From Macrosoma leucophasiata (lineage: Eukaryota > Arthropoda > Insecta > Lepidoptera > Hedylidae), in contig JAWQUS010000030.1 of the NCBI GenBank assembly GCA_036365455.1, positions 18,992,001 to 19,056,000 on the forward strand: a DNA stretch of 64,000 bases. The letters are read 5' to 3'. How positions within the stretch are numbered: position 1 is the first letter of the stretch; each line of letters begins with the position of its first letter. This document shows, piece after piece, positions 55,601-64,000 of this stretch. Below the pieces are notes generated by a model, which saw only the letters and a program-made list of their open reading frames with translations, did no database searches and had not been told where the DNA came from. The position numbers and the translations under genes are program-made.

Positions 55601-57422
55601 TTTTTACATTACATTACATTTTTTCACTTTACTTGAAAAGATTTTTTTTTCACTAACTATTATTTATTTTTAATTTTTTAGTTAGATTTTATATAAATAT
55701 GTTTTCATCTGATAATTGCATTGTCATTGGTCCTGGATGCATGTGCAGACTTCTGAAAGTTGGTGAAAATTAAGCTCAAACATTCCATTACATACATACA
55801 ACCCAAGCTAATATAAGCGTGTTAAAAACCATTGCTTTTTCAGACAACATAGAGCCTGAGGAGTACGATGACTGGTCCGGCGGCAACGAGCAGCAGCGCA
55901 AGTTGCTGGACAACACGGAACGCTTGGAGCGCAGCGGGAAGACGCTCACCGAGGGCTACCGGGTGGTGCTGGAGACGGAACAGATCGGCGCCGCCGTGCT
56001 GCAGGACCTTAATGCACAGCGGGAGACCATACAGAGGTCCAGAGGCAGGGTGAGTATTATCTATACATCTATACAAATAAATAAAATTGGAGTGTCTGTT
56101 TGTAATATTAAAATAACCGGTTTTTACTCAATGCATATGTATGTTTTTTTTTCAATTTTTGTCTGTCTGTCTGTCTGTTTGGCGGGGCTAATTTTGGGAA
56201 CGGCTGGACCGATTTCGACGGGACTTTCACTGGCAGATAGCTGATGCAATAAGGAGTAACTTAGGCTACTTTTATACTACCTGCGCCCACGACTTCGTTC
56301 GGGTAGATACTGAACAATCATAAATTATCACGCGAGCGAAGTCGCGGGCACAGCTAGTTTGTAAATAAGGACCAAGTACAGAAGGTTGACACATACAAGA
56401 GGAGACTTTCGCCAAGTATATTTTTTAGTATATCAGTCTCTGGGCAGATAGACGCGATGCCGCTGTGTTGCAATGAAAAAAAGGAAAGAAAATATTTGTA
56501 TTTCGAATAGATCTCCTCTTATGGGCGTTGTTGGTTCAAGTAACCAATCACAAGAGATATTTAAATTTCAAGCAAACAAATTTTACTATCTATGATTGGT
56601 TGATTCGAACAACCAATCAGCTATTAGATCTATTTGGCCAATTAAAATCTCTATGTATCTCAGATCATTACCGAAAGGAAACAACAGACATCAAAAATCT
56701 TTATTTTCAGATAAAATTTACATATTACAGTAATAAAACAAACATAAAACTATTACAAATGTTCAAAACTATAAAACAAAGTCAAATAAACAAACATGCT
56801 ATGCTAAACTATGAAATTATACACAAAAAACTGTTAAATTAGATAAAACAAAGTAATATTAAACACAAACGAGCTTTAAGTGACACAAAACTATTAATTA
56901 CACTCTAAATTATCACAACTATTACATAACAAAGTCAAAATCTAAAAATAGAAGTTTTACAATACTCTAACGCTATTGGTCACTTAAAGAGTATCTACGT
57001 TCCGATAACGTATACTATTGTGTACTATGCTATTGACGACTACACAACACGATTGTTATTGGTTGTCTACGCGCTGACAACGTACACTATTGGGGACTGT
57101 ATGGCCGATCACTATCAAAACTGTTTTTTAATCACTAACACTGTACATTATTCATGAGCGTCCTGCACATTAGCTTTTATTTAATATTTGTAATTTGACT
57201 TATCAGAAGCAAATTCTACTATTTCCAAGTGATTAAATGAATTTTTGAGTTTGAGTTTGATTATTCTTCCAGCTCCGCGAAACCGACGAGCAGTTGAACA
57301 GATCGTCCCGGCTGATGAACTCGATGATAGTGCGCGGGCTCCGCGACCGGTTCGTGGTGGTCATGGTGTTCCTCGTGCTCGGCCTGCTGCTGTGCGCGGC
57401 GCTCTACTTCGTCGTCTCCTAG
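52585..57422 (+). CDS. Vti1-type Qb-SNARE (five exons)
   Basis: Vti1 proteins are Qb-SNAREs for fusion of Golgi, endosome and lysosome vesicles. Exons 52585-52678, 52804-52862, 54214-54334, 55844-56049 and 57273-57422 join in matching phases to 630 bases (209 aa; family about 215-230). Residues 1-90 form the N-terminal three-helix region (MATLIQSYEQQYSVLTADIT). The SNARE motif is about 112-180, with LLDNTERLERS, ETEQIGAAVLQDL and IQRSRGRLRETDEQLNRSSR. A single membrane helix (187-208) ends the chain, as in tail-anchored SNAREs. Closer to Vti1a than Vti1b by the ERLERS and RLRETD blocks. Introns 2, 3 and 4 hold SX and Helitron insertions. Confidence 0.93.
52804..52862 (+). CDS. Vti1 exon 2
   Basis: 59 bases encoding DDRDQLSREIQSNFEEANDL. 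Acceptor ATTTCAG, donor GTATGT. Confidence 0.88.
52886..53012 (-). mobile_element. SX tail fragment
   Basis: ATGTAATGAAGGTGGCAAAC to CAGTCCTGAGACCTTA in Vti1 intron 2. Confidence 0.65.
53025..53150 (+). repeat. Short dispersed repeat (family D)
   Basis: Inverted relative to 27035-27130; shares CTTTCTATCCTGCATATTTG. Confidence 0.6.
53286..53336 (+). repeat. Short LINE tail fragment
   Basis: ACACTCTCTGCCTACCCTGT and CGTGAAGATACAC, the end of the 48171-type LINE. Confidence 0.5.
53535..53735 (+). mobile_element. Helitron fragment
   Basis: GTTAGTCTCACAAAAACTCG, GGAAGTCCAGGAAAG and TTCATTTTCCTATACAAATA are shared with the nested Helitron at 27414. The 3' CTAG end is missing because SX follows. 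Confidence 0.65.
53735..53925 (-). mobile_element. SX partial copy
   Basis: T-run and tail block to GGGCCGTACATTACCACCTG; head absent. Confidence 0.72.
53926..54213 (+). repeat. LINE-tail-like AT-rich sequence
   Basis: AATTGAATAAATTTCTGATT with a CTGAT repeat resembles LINE 3' ends; no protein part. Confidence 0.35.
54214..54334 (+). CDS. Vti1 exon 3
   Basis: 121 bases encoding LEQLELEYRGTGAGSRVAAY and AELQRVKEEYRSVFSNSAA. Donor GTATGT chosen because it keeps phase with exon 4. Confidence 0.88.
54335..54954. other. Vti1 intron 3, left part
   Basis: A GC-richer block at about 54535-54790 contains CGGCATGCCGCGG twice in slightly different form and may be a decayed transposon; ends not resolved. 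Confidence 0.35.
54955..55016 (-). repeat. tRNA-like head of a decayed SINE
   Basis: On the minus strand TTAGTAGGTAAAGCGGCAGG and GGTTCAGTTCC resemble boxes A and B at tRNA spacing. Confidence 0.4.
55017..55843. other. Vti1 intron 3, right part
   Basis: AT-rich, no recognised repeat beyond short (ACATT)n. Confidence 0.4.
55844..56049 (+). CDS. Vti1 exon 4 (most of the SNARE motif)
   Basis: 206 bases, GC-rich, encoding NIEPEEYDDWSGGNEQQRK to TIQRSRGR. Acceptor CTTTTTCAG, donor GTGAGT. Confidence 0.92.
56068..56357 (+). mobile_element. Non-autonomous Helitron next to the exon 4 donor
   Basis: TCTATACAAATAAATAAAAT start (an alternative TC at 56060) and GCGGGCACAGCTAG end before T, with the subterminal hairpin CGCGAGCGAAGTCGCG. 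(CTGT)n at 56161-56177. Confidence 0.75.
56358..57272. other. Vti1 intron 4, remainder
   Basis: AT-rich; AACCAATCA occurs in both orientations at 56538-56628. No ORF of note. Confidence 0.4.
57273..57422 (+). CDS. Vti1 exon 5 (membrane anchor)
   Basis: 50 codons starting LRETDEQLNRSSRLMNSM, ending ALYFVVS and TAG. Acceptor ATTCTTCCAG. Confidence 0.92.
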   Translation, partial: LRETDEQLNRSSRLMNSMIVRGLRDRFVVVMVFLVLGLLLCAALYFVVS

Positions 57423-57604
57423 CTGACGCACCACACGCGCCTGCACCCGGTAATATACCATACTTATTCAAACTCAAACTCTAATTATTTATTTCAAATT
57501 GGTCTACAAGAACACTTTTGCATTGTCAGCTTTCAGCTTTACGAGCTACCCGTAGTGAATCTTCTTCTTCTTCGTGTCGACGACTTCAAAGCGAAATGTA
57601 TTGA

Positions 57605-58175
57605 GTTTTAAAGAATCTTGACCCAAAACTTGACAATGGCCACCGCATCATCCGTAGCCCCGCTAAGCTCGCTTGTGGAGCAGCTAGTGGGACACGGAGG
57701 GCAAACCATCAGATGAGCCATCGTCTGAACGGATTCTCCACAGTCGCACATCGTATTGGCTGAGAAACCCCACTTAACCAGGTTTTCCCTGCAGCGACCA
57801 ACCTGGGTTCGCAGACGATTAAGCGATTTCCATATTGGCCACTGCAGGTTATGGCCAGGAGGCAGGGACTCCGAGGGTGGTATAAAACCTGAAGGAGGAG
57901 CACACTTGGCAGCCCATAGATGTTTTTTGGCCTCTACAGGTGTGAAATTCAGAGGTTCGGTGGACCGTAGAAAACTCTTGCGATTCAAGAGGCGCGAAGG
58001 TGGGATTTTGCAGCTGTGCAGAGGGTGCCGTGGATCAAACTCTTGCATGTGTTTCTCCATTGCACAGGCTTCTTCCCGGCGGACATTTGGAGAGGCTATA
58101 CCAGCAAGGGGATGCAGAATGTTTAGCGGGGTTGGTTTTAGACAACCCGTTATTGTGTAGTAAATGACTTTCAAA
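57605..58175 (-). mobile_element. LINE C-terminal fragment with zinc-knuckle-like end
   Basis: Open minus frame of 188 codons: PLNILHPLAGIASPNVRREE, LNRLRTQVGRCRENLVKWGF and CDCGESVQTMAHLMVCPPCP, the C-x-C...H...C end found after the reverse transcriptase in several lepidopteran LINEs. 5'-truncated. Confidence 0.75.
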
Positions 58176-58515
58176 AATAATTATGGCAAAAACTCGGTTG
58201 AAATATTTCGTCAAATTTCGTTTCATCATAACTCTGTTTAAAAATGCACAGACGAAGGTATGATTTCTTGCGAAAGTTCCAGAGTTATAGCGGCGGGTGC
58301 GAAATTCTGTTAAAACACTCGTTTATATATTACTATCTTTTCCCGCGACATCGTCGGCGAGTACTTAAAAATTCCCTAAGGAACCTCTGAACGAGATAAA
58401 AAGTATCCTATGTGTTACAGCCATATATACTCTTCCTGTGTACAAAATGTCATCAAAATCTGTCCAGCCGTGTAATGCAATGGAATAATCTAGTAAATGT
58501 TTTCCTCACAAACAG

Positions 58516-58760
58516 GGCGCGAGAACTGGCACAGTACGTGTACTGCCGCTGAGCGTATTCCCCGCGCTCGCCTGCAGTGTCGCTCTACCGCTATATTCCC
58601 GAACATACAAGCTGCCTACATATTTACCAACTTGAAATCGACTCGCTTCACATACGCAGACATTGAAGGGCAATGGATAATCTTAAAATTGCCAATTTGT
58701 TTTTAATATATGCAAGGACACTCCTATATTATAGTATTAGAGGTGATGCCCTGACTGATG
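58516..58760 (+). other. Possible 3' UTR exon of Vti1
   Basis: A donor-like CCCG|GTAATA at 57449/57450 and acceptor TTCCTCACAAACAG at 58502-58515 would join GC-rich pieces. The LINE fragment at 57605-58175 would then lie in this intron. Weak evidence. Confidence 0.25.
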
Positions 58761-59004
58761 TGTATGGTACACGCGCATGTGTGTAATGGATACAAGCTTT
58801 CCGATGGTTCAACGAGCCGCCGTAAGTCTCATGGCGCTTGGGTCCTATTGGTCGCTTGAAAGTTTCACGAATATTGTATAAGTTACTTCAATGTGAGAAC
58901 TGACGATGTTGAACATTTTGTGATAAGGTTTTCGCAAGCTGCACGCATTTAAATTAAAATTATTAATGGTGACAATTTCATTAAAATAAATGGAAAAAAA
59001 ATCC

Positions 59005-59078
59005 GACTTCAGGCGAGACTCGAACTCGCGGCCACTGGGATTTTAGTCCAGCCGCTCTTCCAACTGAGCTACCGAAAT
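59005..59078 (-). ncRNA. tRNA-like sequence inside a dispersed repeat, copy 2
   Basis: Cloverleaf on the minus strand: acceptor ATTTCGG/CTGAAGT with two wobble pairs, D-arm GCTC/GAGC, anticodon loop CTAAAAT (anticodon AAA if read conventionally), T-arm GCGAG/CTCGC perfect, and eight T soon after. Flanks match those of 19522-19596. Confidence 0.55.
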
Positions 59079-59300
59079 CCGCGCCTGATTTGTCAAATTC
59101 TTCCTTCATATTTTATTGCAATGCCTTATGGCGGCAGTTGCGATATTTATGCTAGTAGGCAACCGATATAATAAACTTTGCAGTTTATTAAATATCGTAA
59201 AAAGTCGTTACTTAAGAAAAATCCGACTTTTTCTTTGAATTTTTCTTTAAATAATGTATATTTCACTAGCATGTGTTATTGCGAAAAATTATATAAAAAG
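59079..59300 (-). repeat. Repeat flank shared with 19269-19521
   Basis: AATAAACTGCAAAGT, TATATCGGTTGCCTA and TTTGACAAATC are shared in order on the minus strand; only one arm of the 19269 hairpin is present here. Confidence 0.65.
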
Positions 59301-59456
59301 TTCTACGTTGCAATATTCCGTACTTTTGTATACAATTGCCAATTTAATTATGATTATTCAAGAAATACTAAAAATACAATCAAAATCCTACCTATCACTT
59401 GCATGTAAATAATGCTGTTCTTATTGAAATACGAAACTACAACTGGAAACTAAAGG

Positions 59457-60068
59457 TAGGCAGAGGTAAATGCATGCATTCAAACGGTACTTGTTCGTTT
59501 TAGCGACAAACGTTACAAAACTCTTCATTACAAAAGCAACGTTTCGCAACAATTTCGTTTCACATCTCAACTTTTCACAACTAAATCACTACATAAATAA
59601 TTCACTGCAAAAAGATTATTACAAAACTGTTCATTTCATAACTCATCACTTCATAAATAATTTAGTTAAAAATATATTCTCAAACTTTACGACATGCTCA
59701 GGTTAGGTCTTTTTTTGTTTGGTGTTGGGTTTTTTTTTGCTGACAGTAATAATAATTATTGTATACATTTACATAATCAAATATTTGCGAAATAATAAGT
59801 ATACGAATCGCTGTGTTGTTAAATGATACATTTGCGGAATTATATATTTGTGGAATTAATAGTGTACAAAACGTTGGTTTTGAAATGAAGATTTGCGTAA
59901 CGTTTGTCGGTGTATCATTAGTGAACCAATTCAAACATATGTGCAAAAAACACTCGCCAGAACCCATTCACATCTCAGGGTGCATTACCGAACTTCACAA
60001 ATGCGGCACTGGGAAACTTGCAGAAAATGAAAAAATCACAATAGCAATTACCTCCCTGACCCTCCACT
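59457..60068 (-). mobile_element. S1-type SINE, diverged, split by a MITE
   Basis: GGTAGGCAGAGGTAAATGCA at 59457 and, after the insertion, CACTGGGAAACTTGCAGAAA at 60008 match the S1 body at 1815-1965 in order. Confidence 0.65.
59486..59928. mobile_element. 443 bp MITE with 8 bp target duplication, nested in the SINE
   Basis: ATTCAAAC at 59478-59485 and 59929-59936 flanks the element. Subterminal inverted repeats begin 19-20 bases in: GACAAACGTTAC on both ends, then CTTCATT.CAAAA.CAACGTTT. 8 bp duplication suggests the hAT group. Confidence 0.75.
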
Positions 60069-60417
60069 ACTAAAGATTTAATTTTTATTAATGAATAGTT
60101 ATTTAAGTATGTAAAGAAAATATTTCACTTATGAGATAAAAACTAGGTCACAAGGTAAACACAAATTGTCAGCTATTGAACAGACGTTTCGTTTTCCGAT
60201 TTTATATATTTATTTTTCTATACTTTTTGAAATTACAATAAAAAAAACGAGTCAACATTCCTACATCTTCCAAGTATTCCAGCACACGCAAGGCTTCAAG
60301 AATTTCATATTTTATTTTTTTATTATAAAAAAAAAAATTATAAGTGGACTTGAAAAGCATTTATCTACTTATTTTAAGATATTTTTAAATATGTTATGAT
60401 GAAGCTTAACATAAAGG
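60069..60417. other. AT-rich intergenic stretch
   Basis: Nothing recognised. Confidence 0.4.
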
Positions 60418-60890
60418 ACAAGGTCCATGTTTGGCCCGCACCTTGTACACTATTCAAAAGATAGAGAAAAATACGTAGAATCATGGAAAAATACAAAAAA
60501 CAAATTATTAATATATGACAACAATATGTCACCATATTACTCAGTTTATTCATTTATTTCATATAATTAGGCTCCTGGAGAGCACTTTTACATCGTCATT
60601 TTTTTTTAAACTAAATTAGAGTGAATAACCACTAATAATAATCAAAAACACATAATAAATTGTACTACTATGACATTCTTGTTTTCTAAATGTACTAACG
60701 ACATCGATGTCTTTAGTATATACGACACAGAGCGGCTTATCGTCGATGACTTACGACAGTTAAATTGAAGGTATAATACACGAAATGAATAGCTGAAAAT
60801 GAATTAGTATTTTATGCTTCTTTTCTCAATATAGTGTACAAGGTGCGGGCCCAAGCTCCATACATTTTGGAACGTCTCCATAAGAAAAAA
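60418..60890 (+). mobile_element. MITE family M2, with extra internal sequence
   Basis: Left end AAGGACAAGG...GGCCCGCACCTTGTACACTA, right end TAGTGTACAAGGTGCGGGCC to GAACGTCTCC. Longer than the 31300 copy by ~150 bases. Confidence 0.7.
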
Positions 60891-60954
60891 AATGTATTTG
60901 TAAATATTTTATTGTATAAAAATCGTAACATGCACAGAAGAAATAGTATTTGAA

Positions 60955-61170
60955 AACTGAATATCATCATCACCATCATTACTCCAGCCGAAAGACGTCC
61001 ACAGCTGTGCAAAGTCTTCCCAAAGACGCCCACAACAGTATTGTGCGTCATTATGGGAGAATCTGCCATAATCGCCACGCTTGGGAGGCGGATTGGCAAT
61101 CGTAGTAGCGGTAGATTTATCGCGGGACGCTGCTGCCCATCGCGTCGTTAACTTTACTACCGCCCTCAAC
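60955..61170 (-). mobile_element. LINE 3' tail
   Basis: On the minus strand it ends GTGGACGTCTTTCGGCTGGA followed by an (ATG)n-like tail, the same terminal sequence as the fragment at 62473-62905. Confidence 0.6.
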
Positions 61171-61244
61171 TAAGTAATGTGACAGATTAATCACAATATT
61201 AATTATATATCTTGTATAATATGTATTTGTATGTTGTATTATAA

Positions 61245-61355
61245 CTAGCGGCCCGCTCCAGCTTTGCGCGGGTGCAATGTTACCTACCCTCTCCTATTCA
61301 TGTTATATATATAAAAGCAAACAGACAAACTCTTCAGCTTTATAATTAGTATAGA
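61245..61355 (-). mobile_element. Minimal Helitron (111 bp)
   Basis: On the minus strand: TCTATACTAATTATAAAGCT start after A, GCGCAAAGCTGG, and GCGGGCCGCTAG end before T. Nearly all of the interior is deleted. Confidence 0.75.
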
Positions 61356-62472
61356 TTGTGATTATTAAACTAAGATTGTATTACGTGTTATGTATATTTG
61401 AATTAGGTTCTTTATCAATAATATAGTTCTATAGATACGCGTTTTCTCTCCATGCCATGTTCTATCATGGAACTGAGCACATTGGGTACTTAATGCTATT
61501 GTAATAAAGGCTCTATTTGATTGATACGCGGAGAGTTGCCTGACCGGATCTAAAAATATAAATTAATAATATAAATGAATGATAGTAAACTATGTTAGAA
61601 TATGACGTTATTCGAATAAGCTTTTGCAAATAATACATATTAATATTATGTAAATTAAATGTATTTTTGTTACAAATGGCAAAGGAGATGTTGCGAGCTC
61701 GGCTCTGGTTCGTACACGTCCTCAAAAAATTGGTAAATTAACGAAGAATCCGAAAAAAAATACAATTAATTTATTCAAGAATATATTTTAGAGTTACAAC
61801 CACATTTAATTCAAACGATTTTATCATTTACAACTATGTTAAACATGGCGGCGATACAACCGACACTTGGGATCAATCGATTTTGATAGTATTTAAAAAT
61901 ATTACTTTTTTCTCCAAGTACTATAAAATCAAAATACAATTTAAAAAATGAAAATGTCAAAATGACATCGCCCGCCATATTCGCCATGTTGGTTTTGAGT
62001 TGCAATTCTAACTGCAAATAATGTTTTGTAACTGCAAGCAAAGCTAAATAAGTGAAAATATGCAGTAAAAAACGTTTTTATATTGATTTTGCCTGTTTAA
62101 TGATATTGTGTACAATACATGGACCTCCATACATTTTTGCAACATCTCCTTTACGAAATGCGTTGTACATGATAATCTGTAATTATTTTAATTTAGTATT
62201 CGTGAATTGCTGTAAAAGATTTTCATTATATGTATAATATAAGTAGTAAGGTACTATTCACTGCGTTCAATTTGCATTGGCTAATCATTAATCATTAATT
62301 AAGCAGCATCTCTTGTGTAATAAAATCATGACATCACAATCACTATAATATATGTATACCTTTACAGTATATTATGTACTGACAAAAATGATAAGCCTTA
62401 TTATTATTTGATATCATCAAATATATTATACGAGCTGACGTTGCAAAGTTCGTATTGCCTCGGAATTAAATA
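61356..62472. other. AT-rich intergenic stretch
   Basis: Only a right-end fragment of M2 at about 62105-62160 (CTCCATACATTTTTGCAACA) is recognised. Confidence 0.45.
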
Positions 62473-62905
62473 ATGTGTCAAATGTTTGAAGGTACCGATG
62501 ATTATCTTATCTTATCCCTCATAAGAAGGCTCAAGGTCACTCAGAGAGCGATGGAGAGGGCTATGCTCGGAGTTACTCTGCGAGATCGAATCAGAAATGA
62601 GGAGATCCGCATGAGGACCAAAGTAACCGACATAGCCCATCGAATAGCGAAACTCAAGTGGCAGTGGGCAGGGCACATAGCTCGCAGAACTGACGGCCGT
62701 TGGGGCAGAAGAGTTCTAGAGTGGCGACCGCGTACCGGAAGACGAAGCGTAGGCAGGCCCCCCACGAGGTGGACCGACGACCTGGTGAAGGTCGCGGGCA
62801 ATCGTTGGATGAGGGCGGCCCAGGACCGTTCGTTGTGGCATTCTTTGGGGGAGGCCTTTGTCCAGCAGTGGACGTCTTTTGGCTGAAATGACCGATGATT
62901 TGGTA
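62473..62905 (+). mobile_element. LINE C-terminal fragment (endonuclease-reverse transcriptase type)
   Basis: Open frame encodes QRAMERAMLGVTLRDRIRNE, KLKWQWAGHIARRTDGRWGR and GRPPTRWTDDLVKVAGNRWM, ending QQWTSFG and stop: a C-terminus very common in insect non-LTR elements. 5'-truncated. Confidence 0.85.
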
Positions 62906-62954
62906 TGGAAAAATGAAATTGTTGTGTTTGCTATTTCCCTTACAACTTTGCTCA

Positions 62955-63080
62955 TATTTTCTCCTTTTAAAGCTTCCCTGGACTCTATAAAAAATAATTC
63001 AAAATCAAGATTAGCCAAATCGACTGTTCTCGAGTTTTAGCGAGACTAACGAACAGTAATTGATTTTTAGATATGTATAG
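62955..63080 (-). mobile_element. Helitron 5' fragment
   Basis: Complement of CTATACATATCTAAAAATCA, TTCGTTAGTCTCGCTAAAAC and GTCCAGGGAAGCTTTAAAAG, as in the 27414 Helitron. Confidence 0.65.
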
Positions 63081-63434
63081 ATTTCTTTCCGGTATTCACA
63101 AAAATATTATGTGTAAAGTTAAATGTAAGAAATAGTAGTTGATTCGCTGTTCAGAATATCATTTCTGTACAAATTATTATACTTGCTTTCTTATTCTACC
63201 GTCTTTGTCACACAAATAAAAAATGTATCTTCATCTTATAAAATATTATTCCCCTGTCGTGTCTATCTGTTTGCAATAAACTAAGAAACTGCTGCACACT
63301 TTATCATGTAGTTTCCACCAATAGAATGGAGTGATTCATGATAGTATATAATATATAATATATCAGGGTTTTCTGTTAATTGGTTGAACTATGAAAATTT
63401 TTTATTTGTCCAGAACTTGTTAATTGTGGAACGA

Positions 63435-63605
63435 GGTGTTCCCTCGGTGCTAGAACAACGGGTACTTCAAAATGGCGACAGTAGTCCTTCAGGGCTGGCA
63501 GCGCGTAGGCCACTCCCCTGGTTTTGCAAATGTTTATCGGCGACGGTGACCCCTTTCCATCCGGTGGCACCTCTGCTCGTAGTTTGCCATAAAAGAGACA
63601 ATTTT
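63435..63605 (+). repeat. Unclassified lepidopteran-type repeat
   Basis: CGACGGTGACCCCTTTCCAT and GTTTGCCAT resemble a string common in moth intergenic repeats. No ends seen. Confidence 0.4.
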
Positions 63606-63925
63606 TCATCTTTAATGCTGCCTAATCCCTTTGAAATATAACATGCCACAGGATGATTTTCATAAGCGTACCGTCCCGTACCACGCAGTCAGTGGATGTC
63701 ATCATGTTGCGAGGATATGACGTCATACATGTTGTAAACAAACCATTGTCAACACGTCATCCACATGTCACTTGCGGGCATTCGTTGCATTATTTACAAT
63801 ACTAATGTCTATTAAAAGAATTTAGAACAACGTGAGGCTCGTTTGAAAAAGTTTCAACTAGCCTATTGCGATTGTGCTTGGGCTCGCTACTGAATAGCAA
63901 CAAATATATCATGTTATGGTCAATT

Positions 63926-64000
63926 TTTTTTTTTTTTATATAAAGGAAGTGGCAAACAAGCATGCAGTTCACATTGATGTTAAGTGATGACTGCAGCCTA
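63926..64000 (-). mobile_element. SX element running off the window
   Basis: T-run and tail block to GTGATGACTGCAGCCTA; the head lies beyond 64000. Confidence 0.75.

Noticed and set aside
55819..56244. 141-codon ORF read as one gene
   Set aside because: Vti1 exon 4 plus intron and Helitron sequence; the GTGAGT donor at 56050 ends the exon.
57245..57484. ORF with ADELDDSARAPRPVRGGHGV
   Set aside because: Out-of-frame reading of Vti1 exon 5.

Overview
This window is a piece of an animal nuclear chromosome, most likely from a moth or butterfly (Lepidoptera). It is AT-rich and intron-rich, and full of SINEs, LINE tails, Helitrons and MITEs whose end sequences are of types common in Lepidoptera. 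The order is inferred from the repeats and the proteins; the species cannot be named. No bacterial, organellar or plasmid features were seen.

Five genes can be supported. (1) 2287-7718, minus: the first two coding exons of a KAT6/enok-type MYST histone acetyltransferase; the rest lies beyond the left edge. (2) 18801-35872, minus: a complete six-exon adenosine kinase (348 aa), including a first exon with only 8 coding bases. (3) 37105-38823, plus: an intronless mitochondrial HSP60 (572 aa) with a perfect heat-shock element 66-78 bases before the ATG. (4) 43525-46746, minus: a one-exon 1073-aa FERM-PDZ scaffold protein with a 5' UTR intron. (5) 52585-57422, plus: a five-exon Vti1-type Qb-SNARE (209 aa). 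These are unrelated housekeeping genes (chromatin, purine salvage, mitochondrial folding, cortical scaffold, vesicle fusion), not a functional cluster. Adenosine kinase and HSP60 are head to head about 1.2 kb apart.

The rest is intergenic or intronic DNA dominated by repeats. One ~295 bp poly-A SINE-like family (called SX here) has about 20 copies in both orientations. Others are two tRNA-derived SINE families, a SINE whose head resembles 5S rRNA, a repeat carrying a tRNA-like module followed by a T-run, hAT-like MITEs with clear 8 bp target duplications, a MITE family with ends near GGTGCGGGCCC, Helitrons with TC...CTAG ends, and several decayed non-LTR retrotransposons. Many are nested, which gives a relative order of insertion.

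The most interesting points are a tandemly duplicated and decaying adenosine kinase exon (one copy split by a MITE), the 5S-like SINE head, the tRNA-like module in a dispersed repeat, a ~104 bp-arm palindrome inside a Helitron, and two unassigned possible coding exons (a THAP-like start at 4346 and an open exon at 13918). I found no convincing novel multi-gene system.
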